This document shows positions 1 to 11,452 of a stretch of DNA of 64,000 nucleotides, in pieces. The stretch spans positions 9,735,741 through 9,799,740 of the forward strand of contig CAKAKS010000001.1 in NCBI GenBank assembly GCA_916700875.1, written 5' to 3'. Under the pieces are notes generated by a model. It saw only the letters and a program-made list of their open reading frames with translations. It did no database searches and was not told where the DNA came from. Numbering within the stretch: the stretch's first letter is position 1; each line of letters starts with the position of its first letter. The position numbers were made by a program, and so were the translations under genes. This DNA comes from Sebastes aleutianus. Lineage: Eukaryota; Chordata; Actinopteri; Perciformes; Sebastidae.

Positions 1-690
1 AAGCCAGAGCATTTTTTTCCCTATACCAGAATGATAATGCGTGCAGCCAGACATTTCTACAATCTAAGAAGTGGACGTAGTCACCGCGATTTCACCCATT
101 GGTTTGTCTACTACCAGTTTGAAGCCTCGAGTTTGGCATTTTGGCCGTCAACATCTTGGTAACTGGCCGTCGCCATGTTGATTTTTTTTGCAACCAGAAG
201 TGACACGAGAGGGTGGAGCTAAGTACAACTGAACGCTGAATAAGACATTTTCAGGAGCCAAAAAGGTTATAATTTACTTTCATGAACTGAAAACACACTG
301 TGAAAGGGTTAAAGTTCGAAAACACGGACAACACCCAGATGGGACAATGCCGTGATAGCGACCTGTCAGTCACAAGATAGCCACGCCCTAAAGCATCCCC
401 TGCTTTATGGTCTATTTTAATCTAAAGGGGACCATAATTTACTAAATGAACATCATGCTGTATTGAAGAAGACTTGAAACTAGTGATTTAGACCATAAAC
501 TCATGTTTACTATGTTTACTGAGGTAATAAATCAAGTGAGAAGTAGGCTCATTTTCTCATAGACTTCTATACAATCAGACTTCTTTTTGCAACCAGAGGA
601 GTCGCCCCCTGCTGGCTATTAGAAATAATGCAAGTTTAAGGCACTTCTGCATTGGCCTCACTTCTCAGACCCTGGAGTTGTCCACTGTTG
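1..690. mobile_element. non-autonomous DNA element, long copy
   Basis: An interspersed element typical of percomorph genomes. The left part (about 60-130) carries GTGGACGTAGTCACCGCGAT, and the right part carries AACCAGAGGAGTCGCCCCCT followed by CTGGCTATTAG and a purine-rich tail. The right portion (about 408-668) recurs at over 90% identity at 30258-30525, which shows directly that it is a repeat. The start may be cut by the window edge. No transposase frame is present. Superfamily not determined; the layout resembles the element at 49207-49783. Confidence 0.7.
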
Positions 691-3200
691 AAACACTTTT
701 TAAAAAATATTTTTTTTGTCATTTATTTCTATCATTGTTGTATACAGATTAGATGAAACACACACCTTTGGCTGAAGATTTGCAGTGCTGTGTGTTCACA
801 TTAGGCCTCTCTCACAACAATACGATTTCCTGCAGAAGATCCTTTCCATTTGCCGACCTATTGTTGTCATGCTTCCCTGTGATTGGCACAGCTGTTTCAG
901 AGCAACGTGTCCAGTGATGTGACTGGCTGACAGTGTGCCTATTAATCAACACACCCTCTGATTTATATTCACCTTCAACCAGCCTTTTCAGTACTTTGTG
1001 CTGCCGCTCATAAAAGAACAGGTGCTCTTGGAGACTCCCACACAGTCTGTGCACCCAGGACCTACCGCCTCGCATTTGTCGTTGTTTCACAAACCTATTA
1101 TCCATTCCCAATACACACATAAATGTTTTATTCAGCTTGAATCATATATTTTTCAAAACTGTGACTGATAAATTCAAATGGATTTGTACAACGCAGTAAA
1201 GGAACCAGATAAGATAATAATAACGATGCAACCTCCACACTTTCCATTGACAGAACAATGTCAGGGACAACTCTTACATCTTTGATGCACTGGAGGTTGG
1301 ATTTATTATTTTCTCCAATGATGTGTATAGAAGTGTAGGAGGCTCCATCTTTTCAGCTCTTCGGATATGCAGAGGAAAAGGTCAAACCTGTAATTTATTA
1401 GAGGTCAGTCCTGTGATTTCATTTAACAAGTCTTTTGTAGGAGGAGATGTTGGAGTGTGTTGCGTCTATTGTAGAGATGAGTCATGTGTAGAGGAGGCAG
1501 AAAGAGACTGTCATTGTGCCTCAGCCTTTGGTCAGAGCAAGTGTCGAACTCCAAAAGCTTTCAAAGACTTCAGCCAGTGAGTGAGATTCAACTTTTTGTT
1601 ATTTGGGTAACGTCTGCTGGGCTTAGCAATCACTGGTGTAGTGTCTGCACCTCTCGTCTGCACAGTGTCAGTGCAGGTTGGATTTCCTGTTAGAAAAGTT
1701 TGAGTTTCTATTCACACTGCTCTATACTTTTTCTGTCCATCCCACAAGTTGAGCAACACTTCTAAGTTGAGTGCAGGTTAAGAGTTTATTTTTCCTCTGA
1801 GACAAAATGAATTAAAATGTAGTTTCTTGCGTTAAGTAGAGACACTTAAATTGCACCGTGATGCTGCGGTGTAGCCTGACTGAGGCTGCTTTTGGTTTCA
1901 CAGCGAAGGAGGCAATGAGCAGTGGGTGCATGTGGGTGATGGGTGGCAGCGATAAGTGGTGGATTATAGTTGCACACATCCATACACACAGTCTCACGCA
2001 TACACAAACACACAAAGAACCAGACCAACTGCCCATGCTGTGTCACATCTTGTGCCAATGCAGTGAGGTTTCCTCTGAAAAGAAACACTGCACCAACTAA
2101 GGAAGGCAGTCTGTTTAATATTACAAAAACCACAGTGGGAACTGGGAGCCGGCGGCTTTATGCAGTAGCATCTGGCGTCACCGCAGATGCCTGCCAGGGC
2201 GCACATTAGATCAGAGTAATTGGCCAGGACAGCAGCGTGAGATGGACAAATGAGAACCTCCTCCTGGGTGACCTGATGGCCAAGGGGGAGGATGAACAAC
2301 GCTGCTGAGTGTCTGATAAGGAGCTAGTGAAACAAAGAAAAAAACTAATAAGGCTTAAGGGGGAACAGTGCTCACTCTTTAGGTTTTAAGGTAATGCTTA
2401 TAGGTTAAAAGGTGATATCAGAAAAAAAAATGAGTAACTCACAAGTACGAGGTTAGTAGCAAGTTAAGTCATTATCTCTCTTACTTTACTCTCTTACAGG
2501 CTTACTCATTCCTGCACAAAGCCAATATTGTCAGCCAAGTCTCAACTTCTTCAACAACACACAGAAGAAAAAAAAAAAGATTTGGCAATCTAAAGGTTTC
2601 CTGATTCTTTAATTAACACTTCCTGATGGTTCCTTTTAATAATTCAGCTCATTGTTAAATGAACTGAAGGCTTATCTTTATCTCTGCACCTTTATGCAAT
2701 TAGGAAAAATCAGAGTCAAGTGGTTCAAGATTGGTATTTAGGATAGAGGCAAGGGTTAATTTTTGCCCTATGTGGTCACACAAGAGGGGCACTTTGACAA
2801 CTCACTTGACCTTTAGCTGAGATTTTGCTACAAAATTGAAGCCTTGGAGAGTCCCATCAGAACAAACCTGTGGGATACGCCACCTTGGAAACATTAACTT
2901 TTGTTACATTTCTATGCAGATGATGCCATGTTAAAAGTTCACAATACAATCTGGTGGCCCAAACTCTTTACTGTAGATAATCATTAGTACAACTAAAGCA
3001 TTGAATGGCAAAAATTTGAAAATAAAATAAACACATGATAATCTTGTTAGACCGCTCTTTAGATAGATAGTGTTGCGCCTCATTTCCATTTACAGCTGAG
3101 AATTACTTGGAAAACTATTTAAATTATGGTCCTTAATTAAGGTAGTTAATCATTTTGTTTAATTTTGTTTCTACTTCAATTTCCATTATTCATTTTTTGT
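691..3200. other. intergenic DNA, no gene seen
   Basis: AT-rich sequence with only short chance reading frames. The only local structure I see is an imperfect ACACA-rich stretch near 1972-2013. No splice-flanked exon with recognisable protein similarity was found. Confidence 0.6.
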
Positions 3201-3205
3201 ATGTG

Positions 3206-3747
3206 TGTTGTGATCGGTGAGGGAGGACCCAAACGCAGACATAGGGAGAGAGGTTTTAAGAGAATGGGATTTATTGCTGAGGTTGGAAGCTGGAGATGGG
3301 GAAATAAATGTCCAGAGGTTTGCAGGCGGGAATAATGAGTAATGGAGGAATGCTGGAGCGTGGCTGGACTAGAGCAAAGCAGAGGCGAAGTGGGCAGGTT
3401 ATAGGTAGGCTGGAAAGCAGACGGGAATGCAGTGATCATAGGACACTGGAGGAACAGGCAGAGAAACAACAACACTGCAACAATAACCTCACAAGAAGAA
3501 CCACTAGAGAAGGCCTGAGACTTGAATCTACTTCAAGAGTTGAAACAGAGCAGATGGAGAAACAGAGTAGATGGAGAAACAGAGTAGATATACTGTGGAG
3601 TTGATGAGTAGATGGAAGGCAGCTGTGCACACTGGACAGGTGAGGTGAATGAGTCGTAATCAGGATGGAGAGTCAGCCAACACCACATACAAACAGAGGC
3701 AGACAGGGGAAAACAGGAGACACAAAGGAAAAACCATGGTTGTGACA
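3206..3747. mobile_element. degraded interspersed repeat, class uncertain
   Basis: Begins TGTTGTGATCGGTGAGGGAG with GACCCAAACGCAGAC and ends near GGTTGTGACAATG. The ends are weakly inverted relative to each other (TGTTGTGAT against TTGTCACAA). A phrase of this kind (AGGACCCAAACGCAGAC) is common in teleost genomes by recollection. The interior includes a 16-bp tandem duplication near 3552-3590 (GATGGAGAAACAGAGTA twice). No coding capacity. Confidence 0.45.
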
Positions 3748-3750
3748 ATG

Positions 3751-3940
3751 ACTATGTTTACATGCACAAAATATTCAGTTTTTTTAATATCAGCATATCC
3801 CATGTGTCTTACTCGGAAAATGCTCCATCTAAAAAAAGGCCTAATATCCAAACAGAATGCTGTTTACATGACCCATAACAAATTCAGAATATTGTCATAT
3901 TCGGAATAATAGTGGAATATTAGTGTGCATGTAAACGCAG
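3751..3940. mobile_element. MITE with ATGTTTACATGCAC terminal inverted repeats, short copy
   Basis: The left end has GTTTACATGCACAAAATATT and the right end AGTGTGCATGTAAAC, which are inverted copies. A longer member at 10870-11452 shares the ends and the interior ATATCAGCATATCCCA, GCTGTTTACATGACCC and AATAATAGTGGAATATTAGT. No transposase. It abuts the right end of the preceding repeat. Confidence 0.75.
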
Positions 3941-5540
3941 CCGTTGTGTTAAGTTAACCCAAGGTCTCTTTTAAGTCTTTGTTGTGGATTTTCTGTGAAG
4001 TACTTGTAAGCTGCATTTAGAGAAATGTTACAAAGAGAAAATTACTCGCTGTTATGAAATCCTCTGTTTTGTGTTGAAAGAAAATCAGATTAATAATTCA
4101 AAGCAACATGAATATGACCTTCCCATCCTCCCCCACCGCTCCTAATGAATTTAAGACTAACTGATATTTTGCTCAGAGGAATATGTTGCACAGAGGAATA
4201 AGTTGTAGTGGAAGGTTTGGTTCTTGAGCCACATTTCTGCAATTTCACCTTATTTGAATTGTGAAATGATATACGTTGAGCTTCACAGAGAACCTCTCAA
4301 ACAATGATCAGAGTTTCTCCCACCTACTATACTTATAAACTACATACAGTATCTTTTCAAATATTATCATCATTTCTTTCTTTAAACACATGTCCAGCAT
4401 TGCCTATCTTTGCTTTAGGACTCTGGCAAATGCACCTATTTGTATATAGTGTGTTTGAGTTTGTTCACTGTTCACCAGTCCTAAGTACTGTACCTCCAAT
4501 TAGAAATGGAAGAATTTATTTTTGATGTTCAGTACAATGAAATACACAAACAGTTATTGCAAAAGAAGAGATAAATAACTTTGGCATACAGAAAATTGAA
4601 AACATCCATGACACAATGGCAATGTAAAATGACTAAGAATGAAAACAGGAGGCTAATACTACTGTACAGTGACACGTGTAACAAACAAGACATTTTGGAC
4701 CTAAATTTCCCTTTCATTAAACAAATAAATATTGAATATGAACAATCTCAAATGTAGCAAGAATTGTTTGAGGCGAGGCATTCCTGAAGCAAGCAGAAAT
4801 TGCTGAGATGGGTTGAATGAATTGTTGTAATGAACAACACCCAACTGATTCTACATGTGCAATTTGTATCTTCTCCTTGAGAATCTTTGGTAGAAAAAGG
4901 CACGATAGTACAGAAAGGAAATGTAAATGAAATATTTACACATAATACAGTCTCATTAGCAAGGCATTTCAGCGATACCGTGGCTGCAGATTAAATCTGT
5001 GGTGAAACAAGAAGGGAGCAAAGGAAAACTGCTCATGAAAAAGCACCTTTCTTTGCCTTGGTGGTAATAATAGACGAGCGGAGGGAGTAAGGCAGCTGGA
5101 GCCAGCTCACTTATAGACATAAAAAAGTACTTGAACAAAGAAGTTCCCATTTTCCATGACACTATCAGCCCACGTTGGCTGAACTTTAAAAAAGACCTCA
5201 AGAAGACGAGGCAAAAATACCTCAATGTTCTTATCTGTGAGCTGGAGAAAATAGTCTTCAGAGCACATAGGTAATAGTCCAGATCTGCTCCAGTGGATTT
5301 TTTGTCTCTCTAAAAATGCACTCAGAGCACACTATTGGTATTCCACAGCAGTCAAATCCATTCAGAAGATTTATTAGATTCCAGTCTGTTCTGCTTCATC
5401 CAATTAGCGAAAGGACAACAGGATAAAGGGACAATCTAGTTAGCTCCCAGTGGAAGTGGATGAGATACAGAACGTTGCAGCAGACGTTCATTTCTATCGT
5501 CCCGTGTGATTCCAGTGGCGGCTATTACACGTGTGTGAGG
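3941..5540 (-). other. pdgfc 3' UTR and immediate downstream flank
   Basis: There is no coding potential here beyond short chance frames on either strand. It should contain the 3' UTR of pdgfc, ending near 5350 or 4500 depending on which AATAAA is used. Apart from these signals the stretch is plain AT-rich DNA, and I recognise no repeat family in it. Confidence 0.5.
5370..5375 (-). promoter_or_regulatory. candidate pdgfc poly(A) signal AATAAA
   Basis: TTTATT on the plus strand reads AATAAA on the gene strand, 166 nt past the stop codon. A GTGTGCT-type GU-rich stretch lies about 40 nt further on, where a downstream element would be. Another AATAAA on the same strand is at 4520-4515, so a longer 3' UTR of about 1 kb is also possible. 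Which is used cannot be decided from sequence. Confidence 0.45.
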
Positions 5541-5654
5541 TCAGTCCCAGTCATCCTTACACACACAGGCACACTCCTCATGGTGCTCCAAGGCCACATC
5601 AGTCATGGACTTCTGCAGGCCTCTGACACCGCTCCGGTGTTTCAACAGTAGAAC
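5541..5654 (-). CDS. pdgfc: pdgfc terminal coding exon 6 with stop codon
   Basis: This exon is too short to stand out as an open frame. It follows acceptor CCTTTGACAG and encodes residues 305-341 and a TGA stop at 5543-5541. The segments RSGVRGLQKSMTDVALEHHE and CACVCKDDWD align with the human C-terminal exon (RSGVRGLHKSLTDVALEHHE and CDCVCRG). Cys332, Cys334 and Cys336 are the last knot cysteines. Two oddities: the residue between Cys332 and Cys334 is Ala where mammalian PDGFC has Asp, and the tail is acidic (KDDWD) rather than the short Gly/Ser tail of mammals. It joins exon 5 in phase 0 over an 817-bp intron. Confidence 0.95.
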   Translation of the reverse strand, partial: VLLLKHRSGVRGLQKSMTDVALEHHEECACVCKDDWD

Positions 5655-6471
5655 CTGTCAAAGGATGCTTTAGTTAACAGCTGGACGGCAAACATTTCAT
5701 GTAAAGCATGCACGGTGGACACGTTATTGAGAAATTAAACCAGTTGATGCATGGCCTAAAAGGACAAAATGTACCAATTGCACATAAAGATAATTTGTCT
5801 AAAGAGTTTTGATAATACCAGTGGATTAATCTCATCATTTGTCTCTCAAATCTCAATTTCCAAGCCATACCAGCTGTCTGCCTTTACATTTTGTTTGAAG
5901 CCAAGTATACAACTGACAAAAACATATTAGCACTATAGTATTTGTGCTGTAATGTCAGGACTACTTTTCTTCGAGCCTCGCCGCTACAGCAGGTGTGGGG
6001 TAAAACAAAGGTTACGCTATTGTAACCCTAGTTCTATAAGCACAGGCGGAGCCCTCTACTGGACGTTATGGGTAATACTCTCCTCCAATCACTAGCATGC
6101 ATTCGCCCACTGAAAATTTGAATAAGCATAGCCAGCCAATCTAGACTCTATGGGTACAGTGGGTGGAGCCTGATGAATGAACATCGACCCACCAACACTG
6201 ATCCCGACCGGCTAAGGATTAGTTGCCGCAGCCCCCTACTTCTCCATGACTCCACCTGTATGAGTTAGAAATGTTAAGTTGGCCTCATTGTGGCACTACA
6301 TAACGGTTCATGGAATTCCAAAGTTGAAGTATGGATGTGCTCAACAAATGTCATGTTAATCAGTCTATTATTATTCTGTAACTTGAAATCTAAAATCTGA
6401 AATGTATGATCATAAACTGACTAACATTAACAAAATGATTCCTTGTATGTCATGATCAGATTGACATTTAC
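5655..6471 (-). other. pdgfc intron 5, with an interspersed repeat at about 5995-6245
   Basis: An 817-bp intron with donor GTAAATG and acceptor TTTGACAG. Its middle contains GGTTACGCTATTGTAACCCT with AGTTCTATAAGCACAGGCGGAGCCCTCTACTGG, a block I recall as interspersed in teleost genomes. Within this window it is single-copy, so the repeat call is from memory. The rest is unremarkable. Confidence 0.5.
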
Positions 6472-6689
6472 CTCGTGGTATTTCTTCGTGACCCTGGCGG
6501 GAACACACTGGCAGTCGTAGCAGCGGTGAGAGCAACAGGCACAGTTTCCACCACAGCGCTTGACTAAGAGGCAGCTTGGCCAGAAAATGGCATCTGTCCT
6601 CTTCAGCTCCTCACGCAAGGACACAGAGAAGTTGCGTGGCGTGCAGCTGTACAGCCGAACTTCCTCCCTCAACAGATTGAGATCGGCTC
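6472..6689 (-). CDS. pdgfc: pdgfc coding exon 5 (core of the cystine-knot domain)
   Basis: Completes Gly232 and encodes residues 233-304, ending KKYHE on a whole codon before donor GTAAATG. Motifs are DLNLLREEVRLYSCTPRNFS, FWPSCLLVKRCGGNCACC and CQCVP, the PDGF/VEGF signature with the three-residue NCA insertion typical of PDGFC. Cysteines fall at 247, 271, 277, 281, 283, 284, 288, 291 and 293. An N-glycosylation sequon (NFS) is at residue 251. The acceptor lies in GAGGAGGAG, so three acceptors 3 nt apart are possible (exon start 6692, 6689 or 6686), all in frame. 6689 is chosen because it gives R-G-A-D, the same length as R-V-V-D in human PDGFC. Confidence 0.96.
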
Positions 6690-6887
6690 CTCCTCAAAAA
6701 AACACAGAGAGATATGATCACAATCACTTCGTGTCGAAAAAAATAACTTTGCAATTGATCTTTTCAAATTGTACCTTTTTATGATTATGCATGACTTTTG
6801 TGTCTACTGCAACTGTAATTGCAAACATTGTATTCTTCACTATTGTATTTCATTTCATTATAATGTACACATTTAATAGTGTCCTAC
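6690..6887 (-). other. pdgfc intron 4 (198 bp)
   Basis: A short intron between the hinge exon and the growth factor exon. Donor GTAGGACAC; the acceptor lies in a GAGGAGGAG run preceded by a T tract. No repeat is present. Confidence 0.9.
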
Positions 6888-7095
6888 CTCTGGCCTTCTT
6901 ATTAAGGATGAAGGATTTCCCCAGCACATGCCATGTAGGTTTGTACAACTCCTCCATATCCAGCTGCCATCGCTCCGGCTCCAGGAACTTCATGACCTCC
7001 TCCACTGTTCCTAGCCCTGCCACAGCGTCTGACAGCTCCTCAATACCCTGCTGGGATGGAGGCAGAACGGCAGGGACTTCTGGTTCTGATACACT
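6888..7095 (-). CDS. pdgfc: pdgfc coding exon 4 (hinge and processing site)
   Basis: Encodes residues 163-231 plus the first base of codon 232. It starts SVSEPEVPAVLPPS after acceptor TTTTCCCGCAG and ends NKKAR followed by donor GTAGGACAC. This is the hinge between the CUB and growth factor domains; FLEPERWQLD and LYKPTWHVLGKSF match the conserved PDGFC hinge closely. The KKAR at 228-231 lies where human PDGFC has RKSR, the site cut by tissue plasminogen activator and similar proteases to release active ligand (known for the family; use of the fish site is inferred). The exon is separated from exon 5 by only 198 bp. The 108-residue plus-strand frame over this exon is its antisense shadow. Confidence 0.97.
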
Positions 7096-7776
7096 CTGCG
7101 GGAAAACCATCAGATGAGATGGAGAGAGACGGAGAGGAAAGGTCATTTATTCAGTAAATACAGTGAAGTTACAACAGGAAAATATATCGCTACAGGCTTC
7201 AACTTTTGATGGATCTGTACTCTGAGAAAGTCTTCTTTTTCTCTGCCAGAGTATATACTGTAGCTTCCACACCCAAAACCGCCTCATCGCACCAACTGCC
7301 TGGATACTGACACAGCAGACACTTTCTGTGACATTTAAGAGCTTGTAAGCTCACTCCTGGTTACGAATACTAAAACAGGAAAATTACACAGAGGGAACAA
7401 CGTTGTCAGCAGTGACAAGATGTGCTTTATGTCTACAATGTGAAAAGAAATGTTAAAGGTATAAAAAGAAGGGGACTTTGACTCTGCAATGGCACATTGT
7501 ATGTCATGGTTTAAATTGGGTTTAAATTAGGTTCAGGCTCATTAAATGCTACAGCGGTTTGGACGAGTTGAGTTAAACAGAAACCATGACTGTCCAGGGC
7601 CAGCGGGAACCCAATTTAAGCTCAATGTGTTAGACCTGGTAATGTGTGGAAGAGTTGTGACACACTGATGTATTTTGCAAAGCAATCCGCTGGCCAATGC
7701 ATTGGATAAACACTCTGCCACGTGATTCGGAGAACTGATGGGGAAGTAGAAAACCTACACAGAAATATATATGTTT

Positions 7777-8432
7777 TAGGGCTGTCAATCGATTAAAATA
7801 TTTAATCGTGATTAATTGCAAATTTTTTATCTGTTCAAAATGTACCTTAAAGGGAGATTTGTCAAGTATTTAATACTCAACTCAAAAATCAACATGGGGG
7901 TGGGCAAATATGCTTGCTTTATACAAATGTATGTATGTAATTATTATTTGCAATCAATTAAAAACACAAAACAATGACAAATATTGTCCGGAAACCCTCA
8001 CAGGTACTGCATTTATCATAAAAAATGTACTCAAATCATAACATGGCAAACTCCAGCCCAACAGGCAACAACAGCTGTCAGTGTGTCAGTGTGCTGACTT
8101 GACTATAACTTGCCCCAAACTGCATGTGATTATCATAAAGTGGGCATGTCTGTAAAGGGGAAACTCGTGGGTACCCATATAACCCATTTTCATTCACATA
8201 TCTTGAGGTCAGAGGTCAAGGGACGCCTTTGAAAATGCCCATGCCAGTTTTTCGTAACCAAAATTTAGTGTAAATTTGGAGCGTTATTTAGTCTCCGACA
8301 AGCTAGGTTTTGTAGTTTCATATGATACCAGTATCCGCTACAACCTCCGAAAAATCGATTGCGTTAATGTGTTAAAGAAATTAGGTTCGCTAAAACAAAT
8401 TTTAAAACTTTGACAAAACTTTGACAGCCCTA
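7777..8432. mobile_element. non-autonomous hAT-like transposon with perfect 12-bp inverted repeats
   Basis: The left end TAGGGCTGTCAA (7777-7788) is the exact inverse of the right end TTGACAGCCCTA (8421-8432). Flanking 8-mers are ATATGTTT on the left and ATATGTAT on the right, 7 of 8 matching, as expected for the 8-bp target duplication of hAT elements. The interior has the TCGATTAAAAT...TTTAATCGTGATTAA block often seen after such ends in fish. It is 656 bp long with no transposase frame. It lies in pdgfc intron 3, about 0.7 kb past exon 4's acceptor side. Confidence 0.85.
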
Positions 8433-8440
8433 ATATGTAT

Positions 8441-9315
8441 ATAAAAAAATTATGATTCTTGTTCAATCCTTGATATAAGACAAACTGTCAACTGCAGTCA
8501 ATACTGTGGAAAATAGCAAGGTCATCATGCATCTGAACTCCAACAAACAGCAGACAATGATATTGACTGTATCCAACATAGTTCCATGCACTGGAGTCAA
8601 GAGGCAAATGTGAATTAATAACATCATTTTTTGCGTCGTCAAATGTGATCACTTCCCTGTCACCCTCCTCTGCTCACTTTGCATAACAACATTTGTCCCT
8701 TTAGCTGCCGTAGGCGGCAGCGTTATTTGTTTCCAGCTCGCAGCCCTCCAGACTGCAGCGTGCAGTCACAGAGAAGATTGATACCTGGGGTGTTGGTCTT
8801 CCCACGAGAGAAGAGGCTAATCTGTTAAACCTTTCAGTCCTGTGACGCTGCGTTTGTCCAACATGTCAGCTCGCTGGTCTCTCTAATCTTATGTGACTGA
8901 CAGGTAGAAGGCAACATTGTGACACTTACAAAAAAAAGAGGAAGCTTGCAGAGCATTGAAAACATCGGCTGCTGGCAGCTGCGTCTTTAAGCTTTTGGAG
9001 AGGCAGAAGTGTTTGAAAAGAAGAAATGATTCCAGGAATCTGTATCTTCCCTTTGACGACTTATAGGGCTGAATTACAGAGGAATCCAGTGAGAGATGAG
9101 GGTTAGAGGGGGAAAACTTTTCCATCCGTCAGAGGCCATGGCACTAACACTGAAGGATTTGTGGTTTGATTCTTATTTACTACTTCAGTATTCATGGTAC
9201 CGTAAAACCACCTGGACAAAAGTCATCCATCAAGTGGCTTATATAATTGTTTTCAAAGTGTTTTTTATATCAACCACCAGTAGAGCCAGCAGAGATATTT
9301 AAGGTGTATATATAT
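8441..9315. other. intron 3 sequence, nothing notable
   Basis: No exon, repeat family or RNA gene is recognised. The short frames here lack similarity to anything I know. Confidence 0.5.
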
Positions 9316-9646
9316 AGTCCTTTCAGTGGCTCCCAAGCCTTTTACCCTTTCTATCATTGATTAAACTGACAACCCTTTTTCGTAAGATATCATACGAACC
9401 GTTGTATAAGAATACTTTGATATATTGTATCAGAGATGAGTTTTTCTGTTATTTTTAGGAACATTTAATACAATTATTTCCTGTCGGATTTTTTTTAAAA
9501 TTCATATATTGAATAAACCAAACTTTAAAAATAACATTTTAGTTTTCTTCACAGAAATTGATGATATGCTGAGATAGAGGCCAACTGTATATAAGCGTTG
9601 GCGACCCCTAGTGGGGGTCGTGACCCCAGGCTGGGAACCAGTGGAC
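9316..9646. mobile_element. short inverted-repeat element (hAT-type ends)
   Basis: Left end CAGTGGCTCCCAAGCCT (from 9324) is inverted at the right as AGGCTGGGAACCAGTG; flanking TAGTCC and GGACTA extend the palindrome. The GGGGGTCGTGACCCCAGGCTG motif just inside the right end is familiar from fish MITEs. A CAGTGG(T/C)TCCCAA end suggests hAT, but I could not find a matching 8-bp target duplication. Confidence 0.6.
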
Positions 9647-10869
9647 TAGACACAATAGACATAAAAATTAATTAGTAAACAGACCAACAAGTGTATTGGC
9701 ATTTTATAATGAATACGAGGTGTAAGCTAGGAAACACCCATAAGATTTATTGACAAGTCCATGCAAGACACTCCGACTCCAAAGTCCCTTTGGCGTAGAT
9801 TTTAAAATAAGATGCCAGTGGTTTGACATGGCTGCACCACAGGCTACAACAATACAGCTGATGTGCAGCTGTGTTCATGCCACATATTTGACTCATTCTA
9901 ATGAGTCTGCCTTCATAACCACTGAACATATCTTTGGTTCATTTGGCACCCGCTGAGATAAACAGACACAAATGTGAAAGGAATACTTGTGGAGAAAGGA
10001 CCGGCCATATATAGTGAGAGTAAATTGAAGCGTTCTTTCTCCGAGCGGAGCTGTACAGTATTTCCAGACAACGGCAAAAATCTGTGATTCTTATTAGCTG
10101 AGCCTTGGCAGTGGCTTACAGCGCGGACTGGAAGCCATTAACAGCTTGTGAATGTCGATGGTGCAACACTCCCCCAATTAGCGACGCTCTGCAAGCTCGG
10201 CTTCAGATAGGGAAGCCAAGCAATCCTTCAGAGACACATCAATATGGTGTGAATAAAGCTATAAGTAGCAGATGAGAGCTCCTGTTTAAGAAATTCACAA
10301 ACAAAGTAGTTAAATGGACCACCAACTTTTAGCTGGCATGAAATCAGAGCGGCGTCCACAAGTCACGTTTCACACATTAAGACTTGACGCCTGAACACAG
10401 ACAGTATTGGAGGAGTAGTTGAACAAAAATGAATTCATATTTCGACTATAGATATATGATGGATGATTTTTAAGAAGCAAGATTTTTAGCTATTAAACAG
10501 AAAAAAAGCTGTTTTTAATCAACATAACTCAAAAGCTCTTCGTTTGTTGCCATTTTGTTGACAGTTTAACGAATATATAAATAGAAACGATTGAAACAGA
10601 ATGAGTGGAATGACACTTAACAAAGCCGTGGAGTAGATAGGATAACATGTTGAGATGACACCAGGTCAGTCCAGGTCCTGTTGCATGTATTTTCATTGTG
10701 TCTAGGTGTCTGACATTATAAAACCAAAGACATAATGAGCATGTACAAAATGTCCTGCTTCCTAAAAGCTGACACTGACAAGACAAGTAACAGTGACACG
10801 AGAATGTGGTGAATCCAATAGTCTACATGAATAAAGGCTATGGTAGTATAGAAGTGTTATATTGGGTAA

Positions 10870-11452
10870 CAAACGTATAAATGCACAAAATATTCAGTTT
10901 TTTGCCCTTATTCCAAAAAACACACTCCTACTAAGCTGTTTACATAGCTAAGGAAAATAAATAGTCCACTAATATTCTGGTTTACATGCAGTCTCCTTCT
11001 TTCATTCCTTCAACCACCTTCTTGAGAAGGTCGGTGTTGCAATATTTGCGAAAATCATAATGTTTATAAGTAGTTGTGTTTCTCCTAGTACGAGAAATGT
11101 GGGCTTTTCTTTTGGGCATGCACCTCTACTATACCTTAGCCTTGCAAACTGTCGGCTAGTTGGTTTGTGTACAACGCACAGAGCTGGCTGCAAACAGGCA
11201 AGAGGACGTGTGTCGCAAACTGCCGGAAAAAGACCAATTGGGACACATATTCTGAACGCGATGTATACATGTCTAAAGAATGCTCCTAAAACCTGAATAA
11301 TATCAGCATATCCCAGAAAATGCTCCAGTCAGAACAAGGACTAATTCAGAATATCCAAAAGGAGTATGCTGTTTACATGACCCGTATCAAATTCACAATA
11401 TTGTCATATTCAGAATAATAGTGGAATATTAGTGTGCATGTAATCATAGTCA
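10870..11452. mobile_element. MITE with ATGTTTACATGCAC-type ends, long copy
   Basis: Shares its ends and several internal blocks with the copy at 3751-3940, for example ATGCACAAAATATTCAGTTT at the left and AATAATAGTGGAATATTAGT plus GTGCATGTAA at the right. It has about 390 bp of extra interior, including more TTTACAT-type subterminal motifs near 10940 and 10981. The 3.7-kb copy therefore looks like an internal deletion derivative. No transposase. Confidence 0.75.

Noticed and set aside
812..1120. 102-codon minus-strand frame
   Set aside because: No recognisable domain and no splice-consistent partners; it begins right after a repeat element and looks like chance.
6791..7117. 108-codon plus-strand frame
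   Set aside because: Antisense of pdgfc exon 4. The same holds for 6560-6784 (exon 5), 16873-17112 (exon 3) and 22541-22774 (exon 2).
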